A stretch of 64,000 nt of DNA from Novosphingobium profundi (lineage in GTDB: Bacteria > Pseudomonadota > Alphaproteobacteria > Sphingomonadales > Sphingomonadaceae). How positions within the stretch are numbered: position 1 is the stretch's first letter; every line of letters begins with the position of its first letter. The stretch lies in NCBI RefSeq assembly GCF_018491765.1, contig NZ_JABWCU010000001.1, positions 186,001-250,000 of the forward strand, given 5' to 3'. The position numbers and the translations under genes are program-made. The notes beneath the pieces were generated by a model. It saw nothing but the letters and a program-made list of their open reading frames with translations. It was not told where the DNA came from and searched no databases. This document shows positions 34,362 to 43,404 of the stretch, piece after piece.

Positions 34362-37163
34362 TCAGGAGTTGACGGCGGCCTTGCGTGGCTGGCTCGGCGG
34401 CGTGTCGGGTCGGCCGAAGAAATAGCCCTGGGCTTCGTCGCAGCCCTCACTTTCGAGCACGGCCAACTGGGCCTCGGTTTCGACGCCTTCAGCCAGAACC
34501 GGGATTTCCAGGCTCTTGCCGAGAGCGAGGACGGCGCGGATGATGGCCCGGGCCTGCGAACTCGTCTCCGAGCGCAGGAGAAACGACTTGTCGATCTTGA
34601 TCTTGTCGAAGGGGAAGGAGTGCAGGGTGTCGAGCGAGGAATAGCCGGTTCCGAAATCGTCGATGGCCACGCTGATACCCATGGCCTTGAGTTGGCGCAG
34701 GCAATGCAACGCGCGCAGTTTGTCGCTGATGATCGCGGTTTCGGTAATCTCGAGTTCGAGGCGGCTGGGGGACAGGCCGGTGTCGGCGAGTATCTGGCGG
34801 ATCGATGCGACCAGGTCCGGCTTGACGAACTGGACCGGCGAAAGATTGACGGCGATTTTTTCGTGGCCTTTCCAGCGCGTCGCTTCCTGGCAGGCATCGC
34901 GCAGCACCCATTCTCCGATTTCGAAGATGGCGCCGCTCTCCTCGGCAATGGGGATGAAGACATCGGGGGGCACTGCACCCAGCCTGGGATGTTGCCAGCG
35001 CAGAAGCGCTTCGTATCCGCTGAGGTTGCCCGTCCGAAGCGAGCGCTGGGGTTGGTAGAGCAAGTGCAATTCGCCGCGCTCCATCGCATGGCGCAAGTCG
35101 TTGGCGAGCTGCCGGCGACGGCGGGCGGCTTCATCCATCCCCTCCTCGTAGAAGCAGGTCTTTTCCCCGCGCATGTTCTTGGCGCGGTACATCGCCAGGT
35201 CGGCGTTGTTGACAAGGCCTTCACGATCGATGCCATCGTGGGGATAGATCGCGATGCCCACACTGGCCTCGACCACGCAGCCCGGTTCGATACCAGCGCC
35301 CGATATGCATTCGTGCAGTCGCCCAACGAATTCGCTCAACTCGCCGTCTTCGGTGAAGACCTTGGCGGCGGCAAACTCGTCTCCTCCCAGGCGGGCGACG
35401 ATCTCGCGGGCCTTGATCCGCTCGGTGATACGCAGTCCGATCGCCTGCAGCAGCGCGTCGCCGGCGGCATGGCCCTGGGTGTCGTTGACTTCTTTGAATC
35501 GGTCGAGATCGACCGCGATGACGGCGACTTTCGAGCCCGTCCGGTCGGCCAGACCCAGCTTGTCCTGCAAGCGCTGGTTGAAACGCGCCCGGTTCGGCAG
35601 CCCGGTCAGATTGTCATGCAGCGCCATGTGCTGGATCCGCGCCTCGGACCGACGCTGTTCGGTGACATCGTCGCAGGTCGTCACCCAGCCGCCATCGGGC
35701 AAAGCGCGATTGGCGATCGAGACAGCCTTGGCGTTGTCGAACTCGATCACGATCGCAGGTGTGTTGGGCGCGTTGAAGGTCTCTTTTAGCAACTGCCGAT
35801 ATTGCGCCAGGGCAGGTTCGGCATGTTCTTCGCCGTCGAGGTTCATGAAGCCGGCACGGACCATTTCGGCCAGCGTCGTGCCTGCTTCACAATCCTTGCC
35901 GGCGAGCGACCACAGTTCGCGAAAGCGCTCGTTGCACAGAACAAGGTGCTCTTGCGCGTCGAACAGGCACAGGCCCTCGTGCATGTTGGTGAGCGCGGTG
36001 TCGAGACGCATGGTGGTCTGCGCGATCAGGTCCTTGTCGGCCTTGAAGCGGGAAATGTCGCGCATGATGAACGAATAGCCGATGAGCGAACCGTCGTTGG
36101 TGCGGTTGGCCTGGATCGTGCCGTGGCCCCAGAAGGTCGACCCGTCGCGCCGGGCGTAGAGGCATTCCCCGGTCGCGCGGCCCGCTTCGCGGGCGTGGTC
36201 CAGTGTCCGGGCGGGCAGGTCGTCGCAGCGGTCGCCATAGCTGAACAAGCGGGCGACCGGCATGCCGAGTATGTCTTCGCTGGTGTATCCGGTGAGATTC
36301 TTGGCCCCTTCGTTCCACTGTGAGATGAGCCCGTTCGGGTCGAGCATGAGGATGGCGTAGTCCGAGACCGACTTGACGAGATCGCTGAACAGGCTTTCGC
36401 TGCGCAGGACTGCCGTACGCGCCTGGTCGCGCAGGAATTGCGTCGCGATCCCTGTGGCGAAGAGCGCGAGCGCCACGGTGGCGATCCAGCTGGCCAGGGC
36501 CTCCGGACGGATCACGGCTTGGGCATGTGGGGTGCGATCGGGTATCAGGCTGAGCGCCGACATGCCGAGGATGTGCAGGATCGCGATGCCGAAGACGAAC
36601 AGGGCCGTGGCTACCCAGACGCCGCGCCGACCCGTTTGCGCCTGTGCATATAGCAGGCCGGTCACCATGAGGCCGAGTGGCAGCACCAGCGAAGCGGCGA
36701 CGAACCCTGAATCCCATTGGAAGCGGGCGGGCACCTGGATGGCGAGCATTCCGACATAGTGCATCGACCCGAGTCCAGCTGTCAGGATTGCAGCTGAACC
36801 AACTCGCACAGGGATCGGCGCGGTGGGGTGTGCAGGCAAAAGCGCAAGGGCGCATACGACAGCGCCGATGGCCAAGCTCGCCAGCGTGGGCAGGAGCGCG
36901 TAGGCCTGGGGCATGCCGCTTACATAGCCGAGCAGGGCGATGAAATGGGTGGCCCAGGCTCCGAAACCCAACGCCGCGCCCGCCAGCATGCGCCAGCGGC
37001 GCATATCTTCGGTCGAGGCGGATTGTGCCTGGCGTAGGAGAAGCACCGTTGTGGCACAGGCCATGGTGCAGACCAGAACGGCCAGCAGCAACAGGTCGAC
37101 GCGGTGTTGCAAGGCGGCGCACATGTAAAGACGGGATAAGGGGTTGCTGCCGATATAGCCCAT
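34362..37163 (-). CDS. MHYT-PAS-PAS-GGDEF-EAL membrane c-di-GMP protein
   Basis: A 933-residue inner-membrane signalling protein. The N-terminal MHYT domain (about 15-245) shows three motif copies, WATHFIALLGY, GSMHYVGMLA and AILHILGMSAL, thought to bind a metal and sense a gas such as O2 or NO. Two PAS domains follow (about 265-375 and 385-500). The cyclase domain has an intact GGDEF (ARLGGDEFAA), but the inhibitory RxxD site five residues before it is changed (KARE). The EAL domain has YEALLRW and DDFGTGYSSL. Both activities are possible. It is a stand-alone gene with start ATG 37163. Confidence 0.94.
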   Translation of the reverse strand: MGYIGSNPLSRLYMCAALQHRVDLLLLAVLVCTMACATTVLLLRQAQSASTEDMRRWRMLAGAALGFGAWATHFIALLGYVSGMPQAYALLPTLASLAIGAVVCALALLPAHPTAPIPVRVGSAAILTAGLGSMHYVGMLAIQVPARFQWDSGFVAASLVLPLGLMVTGLLYAQAQTGRRGVWVATALFVFGIAILHILGMSALSLIPDRTPHAQAVIRPEALASWIATVALALFATGIATQFLRDQARTAVLRSESLFSDLVKSVSDYAILMLDPNGLISQWNEGAKNLTGYTSEDILGMPVARLFSYGDRCDDLPARTLDHAREAGRATGECLYARRDGSTFWGHGTIQANRTNDGSLIGYSFIMRDISRFKADKDLIAQTTMRLDTALTNMHEGLCLFDAQEHLVLCNERFRELWSLAGKDCEAGTTLAEMVRAGFMNLDGEEHAEPALAQYRQLLKETFNAPNTPAIVIEFDNAKAVSIANRALPDGGWVTTCDDVTEQRRSEARIQHMALHDNLTGLPNRARFNQRLQDKLGLADRTGSKVAVIAVDLDRFKEVNDTQGHAAGDALLQAIGLRITERIKAREIVARLGGDEFAAAKVFTEDGELSEFVGRLHECISGAGIEPGCVVEASVGIAIYPHDGIDREGLVNNADLAMYRAKNMRGEKTCFYEEGMDEAARRRRQLANDLRHAMERGELHLLYQPQRSLRTGNLSGYEALLRWQHPRLGAVPPDVFIPIAEESGAIFEIGEWVLRDACQEATRWKGHEKIAVNLSPVQFVKPDLVASIRQILADTGLSPSRLELEITETAIISDKLRALHCLRQLKAMGISVAIDDFGTGYSSLDTLHSFPFDKIKIDKSFLLRSETSSQARAIIRAVLALGKSLEIPVLAEGVETEAQLAVLESEGCDEAQGYFFGRPDTPPSQPRKAAVNS

Positions 37164-37249
37164 GGCCGGGGTCTAGCGGCATCGGGCTTGATGGCGGTCT
37201 AATCCCATACCCGGTAACTTTCCGGGCCGAAGTTTCGCGTGGGGGCAAT

Positions 37250-37287
37250 GCAAAATGGCCCGCCGCGCCTTCCGGCATGGCGGGCCA
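37250..37287 (-). terminator. Intrinsic terminator of the aceA transcript
   Basis: Eight-bp arms GGCCCGCC (37257-37264) and GGCGGGCC (37279-37286); on the minus strand the stem is followed by four T (37252-37255). It lies 80 nt after the small gene downstream of aceA. Confidence 0.65.
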
Positions 37288-37365
37288 AGCTTTCCTCCCC
37301 AGGAAAACTCGCGAATTTGGTCTCCGGCCCGACGTTCTTTCGCGTCGGTGCCGGTATTCAGGCCG

Positions 37366-37542
37366 TCAGCGGCGGATCGCCGATCCAAGGCGGTGGTAAA
37401 GCGCCGAGTACTTCGACGAGATCGGATCGTCCTCGTGGGCCTTCAGGTAGTAGAGGACGGCGTCCTGCAGCAACTTGAAGTCCTGGTTCGAAAGCACGGC
37501 CCGGGCGCGCGCCGGTTCGGTCGTGGTGGGGGCAGTCATCAT
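37366..37542 (-). CDS. Small protein downstream of aceA
   Basis: A 58-residue protein with a Thr/Pro/Ala-rich start and a well-formed helical C-terminus (LSNQDFKLLQDAVLYYLKAH, then SSKYSALYHRLG). I do not recognise a named family. A good GGAAGGAG site precedes tandem ATG codons at 37542 and 37539, so it is probably a real gene. It is the only gene between aceA and a terminator, 155 bp after aceA, so it is probably cotranscribed. A role tied to isocitrate lyase or carbon-source switching is only a guess. Confidence 0.65.
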   Translation of the reverse strand: MMTAPTTTEPARARAVLSNQDFKLLQDAVLYYLKAHEDDPISSKYSALYHRLGSAIRR

Positions 37543-37697
37543 GTCACGTCTCCTTCCATTGCTCGCGCCGGGATTGGCGTCGGTGGTTGCATGTGTCGTG
37601 GTATTGGCGAGAGGGGCGAGGCTCAGGATTGCCCCACTCGGCAATTTCAGGTGTTCACGGGTCTCCATCGTCTCGCTTCCTTTGGTTGCGAGGCCGA

Positions 37698-39299
37698 TCA
37701 GGCCGCGAACTGGTTCATCGTGTTGTGTTCGCCGCCGGCCTTGAGGGCCGCTTCACCGGCGAAGTATTCCTTGTGGTCATCGCCGATGTCCGAACCGGCC
37801 ATGTTCTGGTGCTTGACGCAGGCGATGCCCTGGCGGATCTCCTGGCGCTGCACGCCCTTGACGTAGCCCAGCATGCCCTGTTCGCCGAAGTACTCCTTGG
37901 CGAGGTTGTCGGTCGACAGCGCCGCAGTGTGGTAGGTGGGCAGGGTGATGAGATGGTGGAAGATGCCCGCCTCGCGCGCCGCGTCCTTCTGGAAGGTGCG
38001 GATGCGCTCGTCGGCCTCGGCCCCCAGCTCGGTGCCGTCGTAGTCCACGCTCATCAGCCTTGCCCGGTCGTAGCCCGAGAGGTCGCGCCCTTGCGCTTCC
38101 CAGGCGTCGTAGACCTGCTGGCGGAAGTTGAGCGTCCAGTTGAAGCTGGGCGAGTTGTTGTAGACCAGCTTGGCACCCGGCATTTCCTCGCGGATTCGGC
38201 TCACCATTCCGCCGATCTGGCCGATGTGCGGCTTCTCGGTCTCGATCCAGAGCAGGTCCGCGCCGTTCTTCAGGGCGTGGATGCAGTCGAGCACGCAGCG
38301 GTCCTCGCCGGTTCCGGCACGGAACTGGTAGAGGTTGGAGGGCAGGCGCTTGGGCTTCATCAGCGCGCCGTCGCGGCTGATGAGGACTTCGCCATGACCC
38401 ACCTGACCTGCTTCGACAGGCTCGCAGTCGAGGTAGCTGTTGTACTGGTCCCCGATGTCTCCGGCCGTGCGGGTGAAGGCGATCTGCTTGGTGAGGCCAG
38501 CGCCGAGCGAGTCGGTGCGCGCCACGATCAGGCCGTCCTCGACGCCCAGTTCCATGAAGGCATACCGGATCGCGCGGATCTTCGCGATGAAGTCCTCGTG
38601 CGGAACCGTGACCTTGCCGTCCTGGTGGCCGCACTGCTTTTCGTCCGAGACCTGGTTCTCGATCTGCAGGCAGCAGGCACCGGCCTCGATGAACTTCTTG
38701 GCGAGCAGATACGTTGCCTCCGCGTTGCCGAAGCCGGCATCGATGTCGGCGATGATCGGAACCACGTGGGTCTCGTGGTTGTCGATCGCGGTTTCGATCC
38801 GCTTGGCTTCCATTTCGTCTCCGGCCAGCCTTGCCTTGTCGAGGTCCCGGAACATCATGCCCAGTTCGCGCGCGTCGGCCTGCTTGAGGAAGGTGTAGAG
38901 CTCTTCCACCAGCGCGGGGACCGAAGTCTTCTCGTGCATCGACTGGTCGGGGAGCGGACCGAACTCGGAACGCAGGGCGGCGACCATCCAGCCCGAGAGG
39001 TAGAGGTAACGTTGCTTCGTCGACCCGAAGTGCTTCTTGATGGAGATGATCTTCTGCTGGCCGATGAAGCCGTGCCAGCAGCCCAGCGACTGGGTGTAGT
39101 TGGCGGGGTCCGCATCGTAAGCGGCCATGTCCTGGCGCATGATCCTGGCGGTGTAACGGGCGATGTCGAGACCGGTGTGGAACCGGTTCTGGATGCGCAT
39201 GCGGGCGACCGATTCGGCCTCGATGCCGTTCCAGTTGGGCTCGTTGCCGATGGTCTGACCGGCGTCGCTGATCTTGCTCTGGTAGGTCACTGTGCTCAT
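37698..39299 (-). CDS. aceA: Isocitrate lyase (P. aeruginosa-type, 533 residues)
   Basis: Cleaves isocitrate to succinate and glyoxylate in the glyoxylate shunt, which allows growth on acetate and fatty acids. The active-site cysteine motif is KQCGHQDGK (Cys223), the variant of the longer ICL subfamily rather than KKCGH. Other blocks are IADIDAGFGN, IVARTDSLGA and YNNSPSFNWTLNF. ATG 39299 is the family start; upstream in-frame sequence is intergenic. It is transcribed away from a RamB/ScfR-like regulator, and the shared region contains RamB-box-like sequences. No malate synthase is in the window. Confidence 0.97.
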   Translation of the reverse strand: MSTVTYQSKISDAGQTIGNEPNWNGIEAESVARMRIQNRFHTGLDIARYTARIMRQDMAAYDADPANYTQSLGCWHGFIGQQKIISIKKHFGSTKQRYLYLSGWMVAALRSEFGPLPDQSMHEKTSVPALVEELYTFLKQADARELGMMFRDLDKARLAGDEMEAKRIETAIDNHETHVVPIIADIDAGFGNAEATYLLAKKFIEAGACCLQIENQVSDEKQCGHQDGKVTVPHEDFIAKIRAIRYAFMELGVEDGLIVARTDSLGAGLTKQIAFTRTAGDIGDQYNSYLDCEPVEAGQVGHGEVLISRDGALMKPKRLPSNLYQFRAGTGEDRCVLDCIHALKNGADLLWIETEKPHIGQIGGMVSRIREEMPGAKLVYNNSPSFNWTLNFRQQVYDAWEAQGRDLSGYDRARLMSVDYDGTELGAEADERIRTFQKDAAREAGIFHHLITLPTYHTAALSTDNLAKEYFGEQGMLGYVKGVQRQEIRQGIACVKHQNMAGSDIGDDHKEYFAGEAALKAGGEHNTMNQFAA

Positions 39300-39409
39300 C
39301 CCGTCTGAGTGGTCGGCCCTTTCGTTCCTGTCTGACTGGAAGGAACGATGTGAGCCGGTGTGTTCGATGACCTGCTGATACCGGCGAATTTTGTTGCGCG
39401 AAATGGCTT

Positions 39410-39449
39410 GCAAAGTGACGTTGTCAAACATTACAAACTTTGCTTGTAA
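39410..39449. promoter_or_regulatory. RamB-like operator region between aceA and its regulator
   Basis: Two inverted repeats overlap here. GCAAAGT (39410-39416) pairs with ACTTTGC (39437-39443), and TTACAA (39431-39436) pairs with TTGTAA (39444-39449). The sequence ACAAACTTTGCTTG resembles the corynebacterial RamB box (AAACTTTGCAAA as I recall it). It lies about 110-150 bp before aceA and just before the regulator's start. Confidence 0.55.
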
Positions 39450-39478
39450 AGTTGTACAGGTCTCACAGGAACCGACTC

Positions 39479-40888
39479 GTGGCCGATAGCCGAACCCAGT
39501 CCCGTCCCTTGTACCTTGGGCCAAGGCTGCGCCGTCTGCGCCGCGAACTTGGGCTGACCCAACAGGCCATGGCCGACGACCTGGAGATCTCGCCCAGCTA
39601 TGTCGCGCTGCTGGAACGCAACCAGCGCCCGCTCACTGCCGACATGCTCGTGCGCCTCGCGCGCACCTACCGCCTCGATATCGGCGACCTCGCCAGCGAG
39701 GACGGCGAGGACTATGCGCGGCGCCTTGCAGGTGTCCTGCGCGACCCGATCTTCGACGACATCGATCTGCCCGCGCTCGAGATTTCCGACCTCGCGATGA
39801 GCTTTCCGGGGGTGAGCGAGGCGCTGCTGCGGTTGCACGGCGCCTATACCCGCGAACAGCAGGCGCTGGCCGAGCAGCGCAGCGCAGGGGCAGGGGCGCA
39901 GGAGAACGAGCCCGTGCGCGAGGCGCAGCGTTTCCTTGCCGCGCGGCGCAACTACTTCCACCCGCTCGATACGAAGGCGGAAGAGCTCGCGGTCGCGATC
40001 GAGCAGGCGGGCGGTGCGCAGGCGTGGCTGGCCGCCCGCGAAGTTCGATTGCGCTATCTGCCGCCCGAGGTGATGATGGGCGCGTTGCGCCGGTTCGACC
40101 GGCACAACCAGCAATTGCTGATCGACGACACGCTCGATGCGCCAAGCCGCGCCTTCCAGGTCGCCACGCACATCGCGCATACGGCGCTCAGGGCCGAGAT
40201 AAAGGCGATTCTTCGCGCCGAGACTTTCGCCAGCGCGATGACTGCGACGCTCGTCCAGCGGGCGCTGGCGGCCTATGGCGCGGCGGCGACGCTCATGCCC
40301 TATGGCCGCTTCGCGCGCGCGGCGCAGCAACGCGGCTACGACCTCGAGGCGCTGGGCGGGTTGTTCGGAGCGAGTTTCGAGCAAGTCGCGCACCGTCTCA
40401 CCACACTCCAGCGTCCGGGCGAGGAGCGCGTGCCGTTCTTCTTTCTGCGGCTCGACGAGGCGGGCAACGTTTCCAAGCGGCTTGACGGGGCGGGCTTTCC
40501 CTTTGCCGGGCATGGCGGGGGCTGCCCCTTGTGGAGCGTGCACCAGGTCTTCCGCCGCCCGCGCGAGATCCATGCGCAATGGCTCGAGTTGCCCGACGGA
40601 CAGCGCTTCTTCTCGATCGCGCGCACGGTGACGAGCGGAGGCAGCCATTTCGCGAGTGCGCGGATCACGCGCGCGGTGGCTTTGGGCTGCGCGGCCGAGG
40701 AGGCACACAAGCTGGTCTATGCGCGCGGTGTCCGGTCCGAGGACGCCGTGGCAACTCCGATCGGGGTGACTTGCCGCTTGTGCCACCGTCCCGAATGCGC
40801 GGCCCGCTCGGTCCCCCCGATTGGCCGCGCGGTGATGAGCGACGACTACCGCAGGGGCGTGCAGCCTTACACCTTCACCGATGAATGA
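39479..40888 (+). CDS. XRE-family regulator with DUF2083 (RamB/ScfR/MccR type)
   Basis: A 469-residue transcription factor. The N-terminal XRE HTH (about 15-70: LGLTQQAMADDLEISPSYVALLERNQRPL) is followed by an IrrE/peptidase-M78-like segment (HIAHTALRAEI) and a C-terminal DUF2083 with four clustered cysteines (CRLCHRPECAARSVPP). Relatives control acetate, propionate and glyoxylate metabolism (RamB of Corynebacterium) in response to acyl-CoA. It is divergent from aceA, its probable target. GTG 39479 with AGGA eight bases before is preferred; a TTG at 39440 overlaps the operator repeats. Confidence 0.9.
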   Translation: MADSRTQSRPLYLGPRLRRLRRELGLTQQAMADDLEISPSYVALLERNQRPLTADMLVRLARTYRLDIGDLASEDGEDYARRLAGVLRDPIFDDIDLPALEISDLAMSFPGVSEALLRLHGAYTREQQALAEQRSAGAGAQENEPVREAQRFLAARRNYFHPLDTKAEELAVAIEQAGGAQAWLAAREVRLRYLPPEVMMGALRRFDRHNQQLLIDDTLDAPSRAFQVATHIAHTALRAEIKAILRAETFASAMTATLVQRALAAYGAAATLMPYGRFARAAQQRGYDLEALGGLFGASFEQVAHRLTTLQRPGEERVPFFFLRLDEAGNVSKRLDGAGFPFAGHGGGCPLWSVHQVFRRPREIHAQWLELPDGQRFFSIARTVTSGGSHFASARITRAVALGCAAEEAHKLVYARGVRSEDAVATPIGVTCRLCHRPECAARSVPPIGRAVMSDDYRRGVQPYTFTDE

Positions 40889-41019
40889 TGGCCTCGGGCG
40901 CGCCGGGTTTTCGCGGGGTTGCACCTAGGATCCATTGACCCTTCTTTTTTACCGTTGCGCTATGGCTCTGGCTTCCTGAACCGTGAGAGGGGCCACCGGG
41001 GTGGCGGGAAAGAGGGGGC

Positions 41020-41964
41020 ATGGAGCGCGAGCCGTTCATCCGGGCGATCGAGGTGTGGGTGCCCTCGCAAGATGGTCGTACGATCGACCTCGTGTCCGGC
41101 GTCTATGGCGCAATGGATTATTTTGCCTCGGCCAGTCGGGGCATGCGGCTTGGCAAGGGCGAGGGTTTGCCGGGAAAGACATGGCAGCATGGTCGGCCGA
41201 TGGTCCTCGGCGACTTCGGCAAATCCTATTTCGTGCGCAAGGAAGCGGCGCTGGTGGAGGAGCTGAGTTGCGCGGTCTCGCTACCGTGCTGGCGCGAGAG
41301 CCGAGTGGCGGCCGTCCTGCTGCTCTTCTGTGGTGACGAGCGCTTCCGGCTCGGGGCGCTCGAGCTCTGGCAATGCACGAGGGATTCGCAAGTGCTGGCT
41401 CTTGCCGACGGCTACTTCGGGCAGGCGCATGGCTTCGAGGCGGAAGCCCGGAGCCTGCACTTTGCAAGGGGGCAGGGCATTCCGGGAAAGGTCTGGGAGA
41501 GCGGTGCCCCGGTATTCTTCACGTCCCTGCGTCCCGAGGGGCGCTTCCTGCGGCATGAGGCCGAGGATCGGATCGGCTTCGATCGCGCGTTCGGTGTGCC
41601 GTGCCGGGGCCAGGATGGTTCGGCCTGGGTCTTGACGCTCGTTTCCTCGCGGTTGTCACCGGTGGTGGGGCGCATCGAGTATTGGGTTTTCGATCCCGAA
41701 CGCGGCGCCTTCCGGTTCGAGGCAGGCTATTGCGAAGTCGTCGAGGACCTCGCCGGGCTGCACGCCGATGTCTGGATTTCGGGTGATACGGGCTTGTTCG
41801 GACGTGCCTGCCGGAAAGGCATCCCGCTCGTTGACGAGGATCTTGCGACCGATATCGAAAGCCCGACGGCCTGCCTGGCCGTCGCTGCGGGGCTCAAGTC
41901 GATGGTCGTCGTGCCGATGCAGGGAAAGATGGAGGCCGATTCGGTGCTCGTCTGGTATTTCTGA
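41020..41964 (+). CDS. Protein with tandem GAF-like domains
   Basis: A 314-residue soluble protein made of at least two related units. The motif G(E/Q)G(L/I)PGK(T/V)W followed by G-x-P and, 40 residues on, an (S/G)xPC segment occurs near residues 45-85 and 148-190; a weaker third copy (DTGLFGRACRKGIPLV) is near residue 255. This is the pattern of GAF domains, which bind small ligands or cofactors. There is no kinase, HTH or cyclase domain attached. It is flanked by the ace regulator and a TonB-like gene and has no clear operon partner. Function unknown; sensory or protein-binding. Confidence 0.72.
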   Translation: MEREPFIRAIEVWVPSQDGRTIDLVSGVYGAMDYFASASRGMRLGKGEGLPGKTWQHGRPMVLGDFGKSYFVRKEAALVEELSCAVSLPCWRESRVAAVLLLFCGDERFRLGALELWQCTRDSQVLALADGYFGQAHGFEAEARSLHFARGQGIPGKVWESGAPVFFTSLRPEGRFLRHEAEDRIGFDRAFGVPCRGQDGSAWVLTLVSSRLSPVVGRIEYWVFDPERGAFRFEAGYCEVVEDLAGLHADVWISGDTGLFGRACRKGIPLVDEDLATDIESPTACLAVAAGLKSMVVVPMQGKMEADSVLVWYF

Positions 41965-42023
41965 CGTGCTCGAAGATGGGGGCGGCAAATGGCATTCGCG
42001 CCCGAGGCGCCTATCTAGAGGAC

Positions 42024-42797
42024 ATGACCAGGGACATCGCCCCCATCGAACAGCCTTGCGAGACCTACGGCTCCCGACACCGCGTAAGTCTGCCGACAGT
42101 GCTGGTGGTCGCTGTCGTGCACGTCGTGCTCGGCGTTCTCCTGGTAAGGGCGTTTGCGCCCGAGCTTGCAGGCTCGGTCGCCCAGGCCGCATACGACGGC
42201 CTGGCTGTCACTTTCACGCCGCAGCCGCCTCCACCCCCCGAGGAGCCCGTCGAACCCGCACCCAATCCGGGCAGATTGCCCGAACCGGAGGGCGCTCAGG
42301 CCGCCGCCGGAAAGGCGGCTGAACCGGCCGAACAGGCTGCTCCCGCGCCCAAGGTCGTCGTCAAGGAAACCCGTCCCGTCCCGCCGGTGGCGGGCGAGGG
42401 CAAGGACGCCCTGTCCGGTGCGGCGCAGTCCGGGGACGGAACGGGGGCCTCGGGAACGGGATTGGGTACGGGGGCCGGACGCAGCGGAACGGGGCAGGGC
42501 GGTGGCGGCGGGGGCAGTCCTACGGTCAAGATTGCGGGCGACATCAATTCGGCGCGGGATTATCCGCGCGCTTCGCGGGACCTGCGCATCGGGCATTCCG
42601 TCGTTGTCGAACTGGGCGTGGGCGCGGACGGGCGGGTGTCGAGTTGCCGGGTCTACCGGGCCAGTCCGGACGCCGAGGCGGATCGCATCACATGCGCGCT
42701 CGCCCAGCAGCGCTTTCGCTTTCGGCCCGCCACCGATGCTGCGGGCCGGGCGGTGCCTTCGATCTACCATTGGCAGCAGAGGTGGTTCGTGCGTTGA
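42024..42797 (+). CDS. TonB-like energy transducer
   Basis: A 257-residue protein with a short cytoplasmic N-terminus, one transmembrane helix (about 21-42: SLPTVLVVAVVHVVLGVLLV), a Pro/Glu-rich periplasmic linker (TPQPPPPPEEPVEP) and a Gly/Ser-rich section. It ends in a C-terminal TonB domain with DYPRASRDLRIGHSVVVELGVGADGRVSSCRV. TonB proteins couple the inner-membrane proton gradient to outer-membrane receptors. There is no exbB or exbD nearby. ATG 42024 is preferred; a start at 41976 would add 16 residues without homology. Confidence 0.88.
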   Translation: MTRDIAPIEQPCETYGSRHRVSLPTVLVVAVVHVVLGVLLVRAFAPELAGSVAQAAYDGLAVTFTPQPPPPPEEPVEPAPNPGRLPEPEGAQAAAGKAAEPAEQAAPAPKVVVKETRPVPPVAGEGKDALSGAAQSGDGTGASGTGLGTGAGRSGTGQGGGGGGSPTVKIAGDINSARDYPRASRDLRIGHSVVVELGVGADGRVSSCRVYRASPDAEADRITCALAQQRFRFRPATDAAGRAVPSIYHWQQRWFVR

Positions 42798-42877
42798 TCG
42801 TTGCGGGCATGTGGGGTGAGCGTTGCAAACGTCGAGCCGGCTTGTGCGGTTCTCGCGTTGCAGGCAGGAGAGTGGGC

Positions 42878-43318
42878 ATGATTGTCGAGACGATACAGCT
42901 TGCCCTGACGCCGGTCTTCGTGCTGGTCGCGATCGGCAACATCCTCAATATCCTCTCCTCCCGGCTCGGCCGGGTGGTGGACCGGGCGCGCATGCTCCAG
43001 CGGCTCTATTTCGAGACGCAGGACGCCGAACACGATCTCGTCGTGCGCGAAATCCGCCTGGTCGACCGGCGCATCACGATCATCACCCGGGCCATTCGCC
43101 TGATGGTGCTCTCGGCGCTCGCGATCGGCTCGACCGTCGCGATCCTTTTCCTCCAGGGGCTGGCGGGGTTCGACCTTCACGTCGTGGCGGCGATCATCTT
43201 CCTCGCCTCGATCCTGCTCCTGCTGATCGCGCTGATCCTGTTCCTGCAGGAGACCCAGGTGGCCGCCGATGCGCTGAAGGTGCCGAGCAACCTTCTGGAG
43301 CTGCACCGCAATATCTGA
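42878..43318 (+). CDS. DUF2721 membrane protein
   Basis: A 146-residue inner-membrane protein of the DUF2721 family. Three hydrophobic segments are visible: IQLALTPVFVLVAIGNILNILS, then after a charged amphipathic part LMVLSALAIGSTVAILFL and VVAAIIFLASILLLLIALIL. The charged stretch LSSRLGRVVDRARMLQ after the first segment is typical. ATG 42878 has a CAGGAG sequence nearby; a GTG two codons earlier is possible. A strong terminator follows. Function unknown. Confidence 0.88.
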   Translation: MIVETIQLALTPVFVLVAIGNILNILSSRLGRVVDRARMLQRLYFETQDAEHDLVVREIRLVDRRITIITRAIRLMVLSALAIGSTVAILFLQGLAGFDLHVVAAIIFLASILLLLIALILFLQETQVAADALKVPSNLLELHRNI

Positions 43319-43347
43319 CCGGAGCGGGCCGCTCTCGCCCAAAAGGA

Positions 43348-43380
43348 AAGGGCCGGTCGCGCGGACCGGCCCTTCGTTTC
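43348..43380. terminator. Bidirectional-type terminator between DUF2721 and acyl-AMP ligase genes
   Basis: Arms AAGGGCCGGTC (43348-43358) and GACCGGCCCTT (43364-43374) form an 11-bp stem. Both flanks carry short A or T tracts, and the genes on either side converge here, so it can serve both. Confidence 0.7.
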
Positions 43381-43404
43381 GTGCCGTTCTGGACTTCGCC
43401 GCGA

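Noticed and set aside
37587..39308. Open frame of 573 codons on the plus strand across aceA
   Set aside because: Antisense to a clear isocitrate lyase; composition (Val/Leu/Asp/Gly/Arg) is the mirror of its codons and no motif is present.
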